Source: Acidobacteriota bacterium (GTDB lineage: Bacteria; Acidobacteriota; Terriglobia; Terriglobales; Acidobacteriaceae). From it: a DNA stretch of 29,062 nt. The first letter of the stretch is position 1, and each line of letters begins with the position of its first letter. The stretch is taken from the NCBI GenBank assembly GCA_003225595.1, contig QIAR01000219.1, positions 1 to 29,062 on the forward strand, given 5' to 3'. This document shows, in pieces, positions 1-8,090 of the stretch. The notes beneath the pieces are model-generated. The model did not search any database. It was given only the letters and a program-made list of their open reading frames with translations, and was not told where the DNA came from. The position numbers and the translations under genes are program-made.

Positions 1-411
1 ATTATCCTCAATGATGTAAATGATCGGCAGATTACGACGCATCAGGTGCACGAATTGCCCAACGCCGATCGATGCGGTGTCACCATCACCACTGACGCCC
101 AAGGCCAATAGGTTACGATTTGCCAGCATGGCACCGGTAGCGACTGACGGCATGCGGCCGTGCACGGCATTGAAACTGTGCGAACGGCCCATGAAATAGG
201 CAGGACTTTTGGATGAGCATCCAATTCCGCTCAGCTTCGCCACTCGTTCGGGCTGCACGCCCATCTCGTACATAGCGTCAATGATGCGCTCGGAAATCGC
301 ATTGTGGCCGCACCCGGCGCATAGGGTTGTTCTCCCACCCCGGTAATCCACCACAGACAAGCCGATGCGGTTCGTTTTTTGTCCGGGCGTGCTCGTCGCA
401 GTTGTCGCCAT
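1..411 (-). CDS. korB: 2-oxoacid:ferredoxin oxidoreductase beta subunit (N-terminal part, cut by window edge)
   Basis: This is the beta, TPP-binding subunit of a 2-oxoacid (probably 2-oxoglutarate):ferredoxin oxidoreductase, which oxidatively decarboxylates the 2-oxoacid to acyl-CoA and passes electrons to ferredoxin. The 137 visible residues start at the ATG at 411-409 and run off the window. They contain the CAGCGHN cluster motif (C31, C34), the GIGCSSK motif (C65) and the TPP/Mg motif GDGD (108-111), followed by a LMRRNLPIIYII strand. The fourth cluster cysteine expected in the family lies outside the window. The start sits one base after the korA stop codon, so the two subunits are tightly coupled. 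The first ~18 residues are a low-complexity Thr/Ser lead. Family assignment is secure; the exact 2-oxoacid is inferred. Confidence 0.93.
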   Translation of the reverse strand, partial: MATTATSTPGQKTNRIGLSVVDYRGGRTTLCAGCGHNAISERIIDAMYEMGVQPERVAKLSGIGCSSKSPAYFMGRSHSFNAVHGRMPSVATGAMLANRNLLALGVSGDGDTASIGVGQFVHLMRRNLPIIYIIEDN

Positions 412-412
412 C

Positions 413-2251
413 TTACTCACCCTCCATCATGAGGATCTCGTCAGTGACCGAACGGGCATCGAGCGGCAGCCCGTGAATGTGGGCAATACTGCGCAGATGC
501 GTAACCAGTTCAGGTCTCACGTCCAGTTTCAGCAGGCTGAGCATCTGAGCATCACGGTTCTGCTCGACCAGGTAAACGCGGTCGTGCTGTTCGACGAAGT
601 CGTGTACTTCGCGCGTGAATGGATACGCACGCAGACGAAGGTAATCCGCATTGACTTTGTATTCCTGCCACAACTGATCCCGGCTCTCAAGAACAGCCCA
701 ATGCGAGGTGCCATAAGCGATGATCCCAATGTTCGATTTGCCGCTAGACGTGATCTCCGGCCGGGGCACAAAGGAGCGCGCCGTCTCAAACTTACGGTTG
801 ATGCGCTCCATGTTCTTTTCGAAATCGTCGGGGCGCTCACTGTATTGTGAGCTCTCGTTATGCCCGCTACCCCGCGCAAAATACGCCGCCGCGGGGTGGT
901 CGGTGCCTGGCAGGGTCCGATAGCCGATGCCATCACCATCGACATCTTTGTACCGGGAAAAGCTGCCCAGCCGATCGAGATCCTCCTTACTTAGCACTTT
1001 CCCGCGTTTGATTGGCTTCTCCGGGTACGAAAATGGATCCGACATCCAGTTGTTCATGCCGAGATCGAGGTCCGACATGACGAAGACCGGAGTTTGAAAA
1101 TGCTCAGCGAGGTCGAAGGCGTCCTGCGCCATGGAGAAGCACTCTTCGACCGAGCACGGGATCAACAAGATGTGCTTCGTATCTCCGTGGCTAAGAATTG
1201 CGTTCGACAGAATGTCGCCTTGCGACGTGCGCGTGGGCAGACCGGTAGACGGTCCTACGCGCTGAATGTCCCAAATCACAGCCGGAACTTCCGTGTAGTA
1301 AGCCAGACCTGTAAACTCGGACATCAGCGAAATCCCCGGCCCAGCCGTAGCAGTCATAGCGCGAGCTCCCGCCCAACCCGCACCCACTACCATACCAATC
1401 GCGGCCAGCTCATCTTCGGCTTGCACAATCGCGAATGTTGCCTTGCCATCTGGGCCGATGCGGAACCTCTTCATGTACTCGATCATCGTCTCCACCAGCG
1501 AGGAGGAAGGGGTGATCGGATACCAGGTCACCACTGTACAACCGGCAAACATACAGCCCAGCGCGGCAGCAGAGTTGCCGTCGATGATGATCTTCCCTGT
1601 CGTTTTGTCCATGCGCTGGATGTAATACGGGTCACGCTTAGGAAGGCTTGCAGCCGCATAATCGAATCCTGCTTTCACCGCGGACAAGTTCAGGTTTGCG
1701 GCTTTGACTTTCTTGGCGAACTGCTTGCGGATGGCCTTCTCTAGCTCGGCCATGTCAATCTCGAGCAGCTTGGCCACGACACCCACATAGATCATGTTCT
1801 TGACCAGCTTGCGCAATTTGGCCTCGGGACAAACGGGCGCCACCAGCTTGTCATACGGAACGGAATAAAACACCAGGTCGTTGCGCAAAGCCCTCAGATT
1901 CAGTGGTTCGTCGTAAAGCACAGCAGCGCCCGGCGCAAGCGACATGACATCTTCCCGAGCTGTTTCCGCGTTCATGGCTACCAGGAAATCGATCTCCTTC
2001 TTGCGCGCAATGTAACCGTCTTTGTTGGCGCGGATGGTGTACCAGGTCGGCAGTCCCGCAATGTTCGAGGGAAAGAGGTTTTTACCGGAAACCGGTACAC
2101 CCATCTGAAAAATACTGCGTAGCAGGACAGTATTGGAGCTCTGCGAGCCTGAACCGTTGACCGTCGCGACCTGAATACTCATGTCGTTGACGATGCGCTT
2201 CTGCTCCAGTTGCCCAGTAGCATCATGGAGCGCGACATCCGTAGTGGCCAT
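413..2251 (-). CDS. korA: 2-oxoacid:ferredoxin oxidoreductase alpha subunit (gamma-alpha fusion)
   Basis: Partner subunit of KorB. The 612 residues hold a gamma domain at about 25-200 (starting SIQVATVNGSGSQSSN) fused to the alpha domain from about 220, with IIIDGNSAAALG at 221-232, YPITPSSSL at 244-252, then QAEDELAAIG and a TATAGPGISLMSE stretch typical of the pyrimidine-binding family. The gamma-alpha fusion paired with a single beta subunit is the layout of the mycobacterial KorAB type. No delta (2x[4Fe-4S] ferredoxin-like) subunit gene is visible here. The ATG at 2251 is preceded by a good ribosome binding site (AAGGAAGG, seven bases upstream). A TATAAT box and a strong hairpin lie further upstream, suggesting its own promoter rather than read-through from accA. 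Substrate 2-oxoglutarate rather than pyruvate is inferred. Confidence 0.94.
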   Translation of the reverse strand: MATTDVALHDATGQLEQKRIVNDMSIQVATVNGSGSQSSNTVLLRSIFQMGVPVSGKNLFPSNIAGLPTWYTIRANKDGYIARKKEIDFLVAMNAETAREDVMSLAPGAAVLYDEPLNLRALRNDLVFYSVPYDKLVAPVCPEAKLRKLVKNMIYVGVVAKLLEIDMAELEKAIRKQFAKKVKAANLNLSAVKAGFDYAAASLPKRDPYYIQRMDKTTGKIIIDGNSAAALGCMFAGCTVVTWYPITPSSSLVETMIEYMKRFRIGPDGKATFAIVQAEDELAAIGMVVGAGWAGARAMTATAGPGISLMSEFTGLAYYTEVPAVIWDIQRVGPSTGLPTRTSQGDILSNAILSHGDTKHILLIPCSVEECFSMAQDAFDLAEHFQTPVFVMSDLDLGMNNWMSDPFSYPEKPIKRGKVLSKEDLDRLGSFSRYKDVDGDGIGYRTLPGTDHPAAAYFARGSGHNESSQYSERPDDFEKNMERINRKFETARSFVPRPEITSSGKSNIGIIAYGTSHWAVLESRDQLWQEYKVNADYLRLRAYPFTREVHDFVEQHDRVYLVEQNRDAQMLSLLKLDVRPELVTHLRSIAHIHGLPLDARSVTDEILMMEGE

Positions 2252-2273
2252 TCCAATTCCTTCCTTACAAGGG

Positions 2274-2292
2274 GAGCAGGCATCGCCTGCTC
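2274..2292 (-). promoter_or_regulatory. Stem-loop in the korA 5' leader
   Basis: A perfect eight-base-pair inverted repeat with a three-base loop (GAGCAGGC, GAT, GCCTGCTC) lies between the putative korA -10 box and the korA ribosome binding site. No T-run follows it on the minus strand, so it does not look like a terminator. It could stabilise the mRNA 5' end or modulate access to the ribosome binding site. The structure is visible; the role is inference. Confidence 0.5.
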
Positions 2293-2324
2293 GAACTTCT
2301 TTGATGTGGCGGAATTAAATATTA

Positions 2325-2330
2325 ATTATA
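2325..2330 (-). promoter_or_regulatory. Putative -10 box of the korAB promoter
   Basis: A perfect TATAAT reads on the minus strand in an AT-rich patch of an otherwise GC-rich region, 73 bases upstream of the korA ATG and downstream of the accA stop. I find no convincing TTGACA-like -35 at 16-18 bases, so the call rests on the -10 and its position. Confidence 0.45.
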
Positions 2331-2410
2331 CGGTACCGACTGGCAGCACGGACAGAAGCGGAAGGCCATGTCCCAAGCCGAATGTACCTGGTTTGGAACT
2401 AAGTTTTGAA

Positions 2411-3370
2411 TCAGGCTTCCACACGGAAGCACTGCGCCATGTTGCGGAATTTATTGTATCGTGATGCGACCAATTCGGGCACGGGGATTTTCTTCAGCTC
2501 GGCGTAGTGCTTTTGCAGAGCGGCATCGAGGAGCGTGGCCGACGCCTCGTGGTCGGTGTGTGTTCCGCCTTCCGGTTCTGCCACCACGCCATCAATGCAG
2601 CCGAGATCGCCCAAGTCCTTGGCAGTGATCTTCAGCGCCTGGGCGGCCAAGTCCTTCTTCATCGCGTCACGCCACATGATCGAGGCACAGCCTTCGGGCG
2701 AGATCACCGAATATATCGCATTCTCCATCATCAGCACGCGATCCGCGATGGCAATGGCGAGCGCGCCTCCGCTGCCGCCTTCTCCGGTAATCACCGTGAT
2801 AATGGGAATTTCCAAACGGGCCATCTCCCGTAGATTACGAGCGATGGCTTCGGCCTGGCCGCGCTCTTCGGCGCCCAGCCCAGGATATGCACCAGGAGTG
2901 TCTACAAACGTGAATACGGGACGGCGAAACTTTGCCGCCATTTGCATCGCCCGCAACGCCTTGCGGTATCCCTCAGGATTGGGCATGCCGAAATTGCGAT
3001 AAACCTTCTGCTTGGTGTCGCGTGCCTTCTGATGTCCGACGATCATGACGTCCTCGCCGTGAAAACGCGCCATACCACAAACAATCGCGGGATCATCGCC
3101 GAATCCTCGGTCGCCGTGGATTTCACTCCAGTCGGTGAAAATGCGCTCCACATAATCCAGCGTGTAAGGACGCTGTGGGTGGCGGGCCAACTCAGTCTTT
3201 TCCCACGCGCTCAGGTGGGCGGACACTTCCCGCCGCAGGGCATCGACGCGTCGATGAAGCTGCTGAATTTCGTGGCGAGTCTCCTCATCCTGCCCTGCCG
3301 CCGATTCAAGCTGGGCAATCTGCTGCTCGATCTTTTTTAGTTCCTGTTGCGCTCTCAATCCTGATTCCAT
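2411..3370 (-). CDS. accA: Acetyl-CoA carboxylase, carboxyltransferase subunit alpha
   Basis: AccA forms the carboxyltransferase with AccD and moves the carboxyl group from carboxybiotin to acetyl-CoA, making malonyl-CoA for fatty acid synthesis. From the ATG at 3370 the protein is 319 residues, the E. coli length. It has an N-terminal coiled-coil region (EELKKIEQQIAQLES-like heptads), then ELARHPQRPYTLDYV, GHQKARDTKQK, NFGMPNPEGYRKALR, FVDTPGAYPG, EERGQAEAIARNLREM, GEGGSGGALAI and SVISPEGCASI. The reading frame is open back to an ATG at 3517, which would add 49 low-complexity residues without family homology and place the start 12 bases after dnaE. I prefer 3370 on length and homology, although its ribosome binding site is poor. 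AccD is not in the window. Confidence 0.95.
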   Translation of the reverse strand: MESGLRAQQELKKIEQQIAQLESAAGQDEETRHEIQQLHRRVDALRREVSAHLSAWEKTELARHPQRPYTLDYVERIFTDWSEIHGDRGFGDDPAIVCGMARFHGEDVMIVGHQKARDTKQKVYRNFGMPNPEGYRKALRAMQMAAKFRRPVFTFVDTPGAYPGLGAEERGQAEAIARNLREMARLEIPIITVITGEGGSGGALAIAIADRVLMMENAIYSVISPEGCASIMWRDAMKKDLAAQALKITAKDLGDLGCIDGVVAEPEGGTHTDHEASATLLDAALQKHYAELKKIPVPELVASRYNKFRNMAQCFRVEA

Positions 3371-3529
3371 TTTGCTGGCGTCACGATTCCTGGCAGTCCA
3401 ATGTGTCTCCACCATCGACAGGAGGAAGTCAGCGCCGACCACCATTTGCCTTCCATTGGCTCCGGCCGCGGCAGCCGCCCCTCCGACGCTCACGCTCCTG
3501 CTTCTTGAAGGCTTCATGCGACTCAGAGT

Positions 3530-6500
3530 TCAGTTAATGATGCGCACGCTGCCTCTACCGCAGAGTTGTTCCACGCGCGCAATAAAGGTATGGTCTGGTT
3601 GGACATTATAGCCTGCCGCTTCCATGACCACCATGAAATCACCCTGCCGCTCCACATCGAACAACACCTTGGCCTCGCCCTTGCGCTCGGTGAACAGCGT
3701 ATGCAGGGCATCGACGGTAGACTCGGTTGCACTCTCCAATGGAATGCGAATGCGCAGGGAACGCGGAAGCGGCGGCTTGGCCTCTTCAAGGGGGGTAATT
3801 TCACTGACCGTGAGCTTGGGATTGGCACCTTCTTCAATCCGCACGCCTCCGCGAATTAGCACCGGCACTTCAAGCCTTACCTTGTCTTGCAAGCGCTTGT
3901 AGGCTTCCGGGAAAACGAGCATCTCGATTGAACCGGACATATCCTCGAGCGTGCCCTGCGCATAGAAGTCGCCTCGCTTGGATTTGACCACGCGCACAGT
4001 GGTAATGATTCCGCCCGCGCAAATCTCATCCTTCCCAGTGGAGGACTTCATCCCTGCCATTTCCTCCGTGGAGAGCGCGTGGAAATCCGTTAGCTTGTCC
4101 AGGTATCTTCCCAGTGGGTGACCAGTGATGAAGAAGCCGAGGATTTCTTTTTCTGCAGCCAGCCGAGTGTGCTCGTCCCAGTCGGGCACGTTAGGAAGCT
4201 GATCGTTGCGGTTCTGCGTTTCTTCCTCCTGGAACACTCCGAACAATCCATGCTGGCCCGATTCGACGTCGCGCTGTACTTTCTGCGCGCGTTCAATGGC
4301 CCGGTCGATCACCGTCATCAATTGCGCGCGGCGGCCGAGCGAATCCATGGCGCCGCTCTTGATCAGCGATTCGAGGACACGTTTGTTCAGCAACCGCAAG
4401 TCGACCTTTTCGCAGAACTCAAAAAGCGAGCGATAACGCCCCAATTCCGTGCGACCAGCGATGATTGAGTCGATGGCGTTATGGCCCACATTCCTGACCG
4501 CGGCCAAACCGAAGCGAATGGCCTTGCCGTGAGGGGTGAAGTTCGCATCACTGACATTGATATCTGGTGGTTCGACTCCGATTCCCGTTTCGCGGCACTC
4601 GTTGATGTACTTCACGACATCGTCGGTGTTGCCCGTCACGGAGGTTAGCAGCGCAGCCATGAATTCCACCGGATAATGCGTCTTAAGGTACGCCGTGTGA
4701 TACGCCAGAAGTGCGTATGCCGCGGAATGCGATTTGTTGAATCCGTATCCGGCAAACTGCGCCATAAGGTCGAAGATCTTCTCAATCTTCTTCTGGGGAA
4801 AGCCGCGCTGCACGGCACCCTCGACGAAACGCTCGCGCTGTTTGGCCATTTCTTCAGGCTTCTTCTTACCCATAGCGCGGCGCAACAGGTCGGCTTCACC
4901 GAGAGAATAGCCGGCCATCCGGTTGGCAATTTGCATCACTTGTTCCTGATAGACGATGACACCGAGCGTTTCTTCCAGAATTTCCTTTAGTTCCGGCAAT
5001 TCGTACTCGATTTTCTTGCGGCCGTGCTTGCGATCGATGAAGTCGTCGATCATGCCACCCTGGATTGGGCCGGGCCGATAGAGCGCGTTCAATGCGGTGA
5101 GATCTTCGATGGAATTCGGCTGGTACCGCCGCAGCACGTCGCGCATGCCGTGCGATTCAAACTGGAACACGCCAGAGGTCAGTCCCTTATGAAAGACTTT
5201 TTCGTAGGTCTCTTTATCCTCGAGCGCAATACCCTCAAGCTTGATTTTCTCGCCGCGAGTTTGTGCGATCAGTTTGAGCGTGTCATCCAGAATCGTGAGG
5301 GTTGTGAGCCCAAGGAAATCCATCTTCAGCAGGCCCAACTTCTCAATCGCGAGCATGTCGAAAGCGGTAACAATTTCGTCGTTCTTGGTCTTATGTAGTG
5401 GGACTAAATCTGTCAGAGGCCGCGGCGCGATGACCACGCCCGCCGCGTGTACTCCCGCATTGCGCACCAGACCCTCTAATTTTTTCGCTGTGTCGATGAG
5501 CTGCCGGATTTGTGAATCCTTCTCATACGCCTCCTGCAATTGAGGAGAGTCGTGGACAGCCTGCTCGAGCTTGATATTGAGCTGGTTGGGGACCATTTTG
5601 GCGATGCGATCGACGTCGCTGTAGGGCATGTCCATGGCACGGCCGACGTCCTTGATTGCCGCTCTGGCGGCCATGCTGCCGAAGGTGATGATCTGCGCCA
5701 CGTTATCCCGGCCGTACTTACGCGTCACGTAATCGATTACTTCGCCACGACGATTCATACAGAAGTCAATGTCGATGTCAGGCATGGAGACGCGTTCAGG
5801 ATTGAGAAATCGTTCGAAGAGCAGCTCATGCTGTAGCGGATCGAGATCGGTGATGCCCAGGGAATGAGAGACGAGCGAACCGGCGGCCGATCCGCGGCCT
5901 GGTCCTACCGGAATATTGTGCTCTTTCGCATAGCGAATAAAATCCCAAACAATGAGAAAGTATCCTGAAAAATTCATTTGCTGGATGATGGCCAGCTCGC
6001 GCGCGAGCCGCTGCTCATATTCCGCAATGCTATGCTTCAGACGACCCGCAAGCTCCAATTCCCGCAGCAACTCCAGGCGGCGTGCAAACCCTTCACGGGT
6101 GACATGCTCGAAGTAAGTGTCGAGCGTAAATCCGGGCGGCACATCGAAATGGGGGAACGGATTGCTGATTTTTTCCAACCGCATATTGCAGCGTTCGGCG
6201 ATCGCCAGCGTACGTGAGAGCACATCAGGCGCATCTTTGAAGACGCGTGTCATCTCTTCGTGGCTCTTTACGTAGAACTGTGTGCCATCGAACTTCATGC
6301 GATTGGTGTCCTGAATGGACTTCCCAGTCTGAATGCAGATCATTACGTCCTGCGCATGCGCGTCGTTCTCGCAGAGATAATGGCTATCGTTAGTCGCCAC
6401 CAGGGGCAAGCCGAGATCTTTTTCGAGGCGGAACAGATCGGGATGAATGCGGTGCTCCATCTCCAGCCCTTGGTCCTGTATTTCGAGATAGAAGTTCTCT

Positions 6501-7009
6501 TTTCCGAAGATATCGCGATAGGAACCGGCAGCCTCGCTTGCAGCCTCATAATTCCCTTCCATCAAACGTTCGGCCACCTCACCCTTCAAACAGCCCGAAA
6601 GCCCTATCAGTCCTCGCGAGTGCTCCGCCAAAAACTTCTTACTCACCCGAGGCTTGTAATAAAAGCCATGCAACGATGCTTCGGATGTAATCTTGATCAG
6701 GTTCCGGTAGCCCTCTTCGTTTTCAGCCAGCACCAAGAGGTGGTTGTATGTATCTCCGTCAGGAGGCGTGCGCTCGATATTGTGATCTGGTTTTTTACAG
6801 ATGTAGAGCTCACAACCGACTATGGGCTTGACGCCAACTTTGTGCGCGGCATTCACGAAATTCACCGCACCGAAAATATTGCCGTGGTCGGTCATGGCGA
6901 CGGCGGGCATGCCAAGCTCTTTGACACACTGCACGAGCTTCTCCACGTCGCAGGCGCCGTCGAGCATCGAGTAGTCGGTGTGCAGGTGCAGGTGGACGAA
7001 TTGGGACAT
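3530..7009 (-). CDS. dnaE: DNA polymerase III alpha subunit
   Basis: Replicative polymerase of the DnaE class, 1159 residues as expected. Domains in order: PHP (about 4-280); polymerase core with GPGRGSAAGSL at 369-379, catalytic aspartates in PDIDIDF (D411, D413) and KMDFLGL (D564); finger and helix-hairpin-helix region; a clamp-binding-like QHGLF at 919-923; OB fold (GGIITTVRVVKSKRG); and a C-terminal tau-binding-like domain. All nine PHP metal ligands known from DnaE proteins with an active PHP site appear present (H8, H10, D17, H42, E67, H90, C140, D208, H210), unlike E. coli. The ATG at 7009 follows a possible promoter. accA lies downstream in the same orientation. No intein or frameshift is seen. 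Confidence 0.98.
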   Translation of the reverse strand: MSQFVHLHLHTDYSMLDGACDVEKLVQCVKELGMPAVAMTDHGNIFGAVNFVNAAHKVGVKPIVGCELYICKKPDHNIERTPPDGDTYNHLLVLAENEEGYRNLIKITSEASLHGFYYKPRVSKKFLAEHSRGLIGLSGCLKGEVAERLMEGNYEAASEAAGSYRDIFGKENFYLEIQDQGLEMEHRIHPDLFRLEKDLGLPLVATNDSHYLCENDAHAQDVMICIQTGKSIQDTNRMKFDGTQFYVKSHEEMTRVFKDAPDVLSRTLAIAERCNMRLEKISNPFPHFDVPPGFTLDTYFEHVTREGFARRLELLRELELAGRLKHSIAEYEQRLARELAIIQQMNFSGYFLIVWDFIRYAKEHNIPVGPGRGSAAGSLVSHSLGITDLDPLQHELLFERFLNPERVSMPDIDIDFCMNRRGEVIDYVTRKYGRDNVAQIITFGSMAARAAIKDVGRAMDMPYSDVDRIAKMVPNQLNIKLEQAVHDSPQLQEAYEKDSQIRQLIDTAKKLEGLVRNAGVHAAGVVIAPRPLTDLVPLHKTKNDEIVTAFDMLAIEKLGLLKMDFLGLTTLTILDDTLKLIAQTRGEKIKLEGIALEDKETYEKVFHKGLTSGVFQFESHGMRDVLRRYQPNSIEDLTALNALYRPGPIQGGMIDDFIDRKHGRKKIEYELPELKEILEETLGVIVYQEQVMQIANRMAGYSLGEADLLRRAMGKKKPEEMAKQRERFVEGAVQRGFPQKKIEKIFDLMAQFAGYGFNKSHSAAYALLAYHTAYLKTHYPVEFMAALLTSVTGNTDDVVKYINECRETGIGVEPPDINVSDANFTPHGKAIRFGLAAVRNVGHNAIDSIIAGRTELGRYRSLFEFCEKVDLRLLNKRVLESLIKSGAMDSLGRRAQLMTVIDRAIERAQKVQRDVESGQHGLFGVFQEEETQNRNDQLPNVPDWDEHTRLAAEKEILGFFITGHPLGRYLDKLTDFHALSTEEMAGMKSSTGKDEICAGGIITTVRVVKSKRGDFYAQGTLEDMSGSIEMLVFPEAYKRLQDKVRLEVPVLIRGGVRIEEGANPKLTVSEITPLEEAKPPLPRSLRIRIPLESATESTVDALHTLFTERKGEAKVLFDVERQGDFMVVMEAAGYNVQPDHTFIARVEQLCGRGSVRIIN

Positions 7010-7039
7010 GATTAGGTCTGTTGGATTTCCGGTGCTCTC

Positions 7040-7067
7040 ATTCTAACGGGTGCAGGGCTGGGCGCAA
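7040..7067 (-). promoter_or_regulatory. Possible dnaE promoter
   Basis: On the minus strand TAGAAT (7045-7040, five of six matches to TATAAT) is preceded by TTGCGC (7067-7062) with a 16-base spacer. The -10 ends 30 bases before the dnaE ATG. The -35 matches only its first three bases, so this is a weak call. Confidence 0.3.
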
Positions 7068-7136
7068 CGCCGCAAATTGGTGCACCACACTTTCGATACT
7101 GATGCCTTGGCCGTGAATCAATAACACCGGTGTGAG

Positions 7137-7793
7137 TCAGCGTGCCGGGACCCGGAACTCCACACCGCGTTCCTCATTCAATTTGGTCGTCGCCGGAACA
7201 TCAAGTTCCGGCAGTGGAACTCTTTTCGCCCGCTGTTCACTGAAGATCCAGAGCGTCTGGCCGATGATGGCGTAGTTGTGCACTTCCTGAGTGCGCTTAT
7301 CACGGAAGACTAGCACCGTCGATCGCTGTCGTTCGGTGCCGGGGTGCGCCTGTGGCGAGGGTTGAGCTTGCGGAGGCGCCTCTTGACGTCTCTCCTGTTC
7401 TTCTCGCAGGCGCTCGATCTCACCGCTCAATCGATCAATCTCGCGTGCCATTTCGCGCTGTTGGTCGTAGGCAGCAGCAGCATCGTAGGAGGGATAAGTT
7501 TCGGTCACGATGGGGTACGAATAGGCTGGGTAGTAAGGATAGCCGTACCAGGAGGGGTAGAAGAATCCCCCGGCAAAGAAGACGCGGCGGTGGAACAAGA
7601 AGCGATTCGGACCAAAGAACACGTGAAAGCGGGGATTGTGACCGAAGGCAACGCCTCCGCTGAAAAAGACTGAAGTATGAGCAGCGAACCCAGGTCGCCC
7701 AATCCGGCCGAAGCGTGGTGCGGCGCGCATCTGGCCCCAGGCGGGCGCAAGCGCGATCAGCATAGACGTCGCGATGAGGAACAGGCGACGCAT
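7137..7793 (-). CDS. Exported hypothetical protein with coiled coil and proline-rich linker
   Basis: A 218-residue protein I do not recognise by function. Residues 1-20 form a clear Sec signal peptide (basic MRR, hydrophobic core, likely cleavage after APAWG). Next comes a Phe/Gly/Tyr-rich segment (about 40-95, with VFFSGGVAFG and YPYYPAYSYP), which looks like an aromatic low-complexity surface or membrane-associated region. A charged heptad region (about 110-140, REIDRLSGEIERLREEQERR) predicts a short coiled coil, followed by a Pro/Gln linker. A C-terminal domain (about 155-218: STVLVFRDKRTQEVHNYAI through LPELDVPATTKLNEERG) resembles a module recurrent in acidobacterial exported hypotheticals. 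It stands alone between dnaE and the nucleotidyltransferase. A TATAAT box lies six bases upstream of its ATG. Confidence 0.8.
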   Translation of the reverse strand: MRRLFLIATSMLIALAPAWGQMRAAPRFGRIGRPGFAAHTSVFFSGGVAFGHNPRFHVFFGPNRFLFHRRVFFAGGFFYPSWYGYPYYPAYSYPIVTETYPSYDAAAAYDQQREMAREIDRLSGEIERLREEQERRQEAPPQAQPSPQAHPGTERQRSTVLVFRDKRTQEVHNYAIIGQTLWIFSEQRAKRVPLPELDVPATTKLNEERGVEFRVPAR

Positions 7794-7799
7794 GGCTCT

Positions 7800-7805
7800 A
7801 TTATA
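7800..7805 (-). promoter_or_regulatory. -10 box giving a probable leaderless transcript
   Basis: A perfect TATAAT reads on the minus strand with only six bases between it and the ATG at 7793. Initiation about seven bases downstream of the -10 would fall on the A of the start codon, and no Shine-Dalgarno sequence fits in the gap. No good -35 is seen. Confidence 0.5.
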
Positions 7806-7919
7806 GCCTCGTTGTGGCGCATTCCAGCCAGCTCTACTTCAAGTTCTCGCCACTCTGCCTCATCCGGCAAAGCTTGCGGTCGGCGCGCGGAGAAAGCGCC
7901 CGAGTCCATGCTCGAAAAT

Positions 7920-7936
7920 CACGTTTTCAAAACGTG
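7920..7936. repeat. Inverted repeat in the 7794-8090 gap
   Basis: CACGTTTT and AAAACGTG flank one central C, a perfect 17-base odd palindrome. It lies between the end of the nucleotidyltransferase gene and the start of the exported protein gene, about 110 bases upstream of the latter's -10. The symmetry fits a dimeric regulator's operator better than a terminator, as there is no T-run. The rest of this 297-base gap shows no gene. Confidence 0.4.
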
Positions 7937-8090
7937 GTTGAAGACTAGGAAGTGGACTTCTGCACTGCCTGTGTCACGTGTACTGGTTGTTTGTTCAGTG
8001 CTGCGATTTTCGTGGAATCGGTTTAGCAGGCCTACCAGATTAACTTTTGAAAGCAGAGTAGCCGAACTTAGGGGAATGTGTCCCTATCCG

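Noticed and set aside
529..945. 138-residue frame overlapping the end of korA on the same strand
   Set aside because: Different frame inside the well-supported korA; no domain.
1094..1744. 216-residue open frame antisense to korA
   Set aside because: Shadow of korA with His/Arg-rich nonsense composition and no motif.
6260..7015. 251-residue open frame antisense to the 5' part of dnaE
   Set aside because: It lies entirely opposite a certain dnaE reading frame, has no recognisable domain or ribosome binding site, and its frame is open because of the codon usage of the real gene.
7794..8090. tRNA or small RNA gene in the gap
   Set aside because: No cloverleaf-compatible arms or T-loop consensus; only a palindrome is visible.
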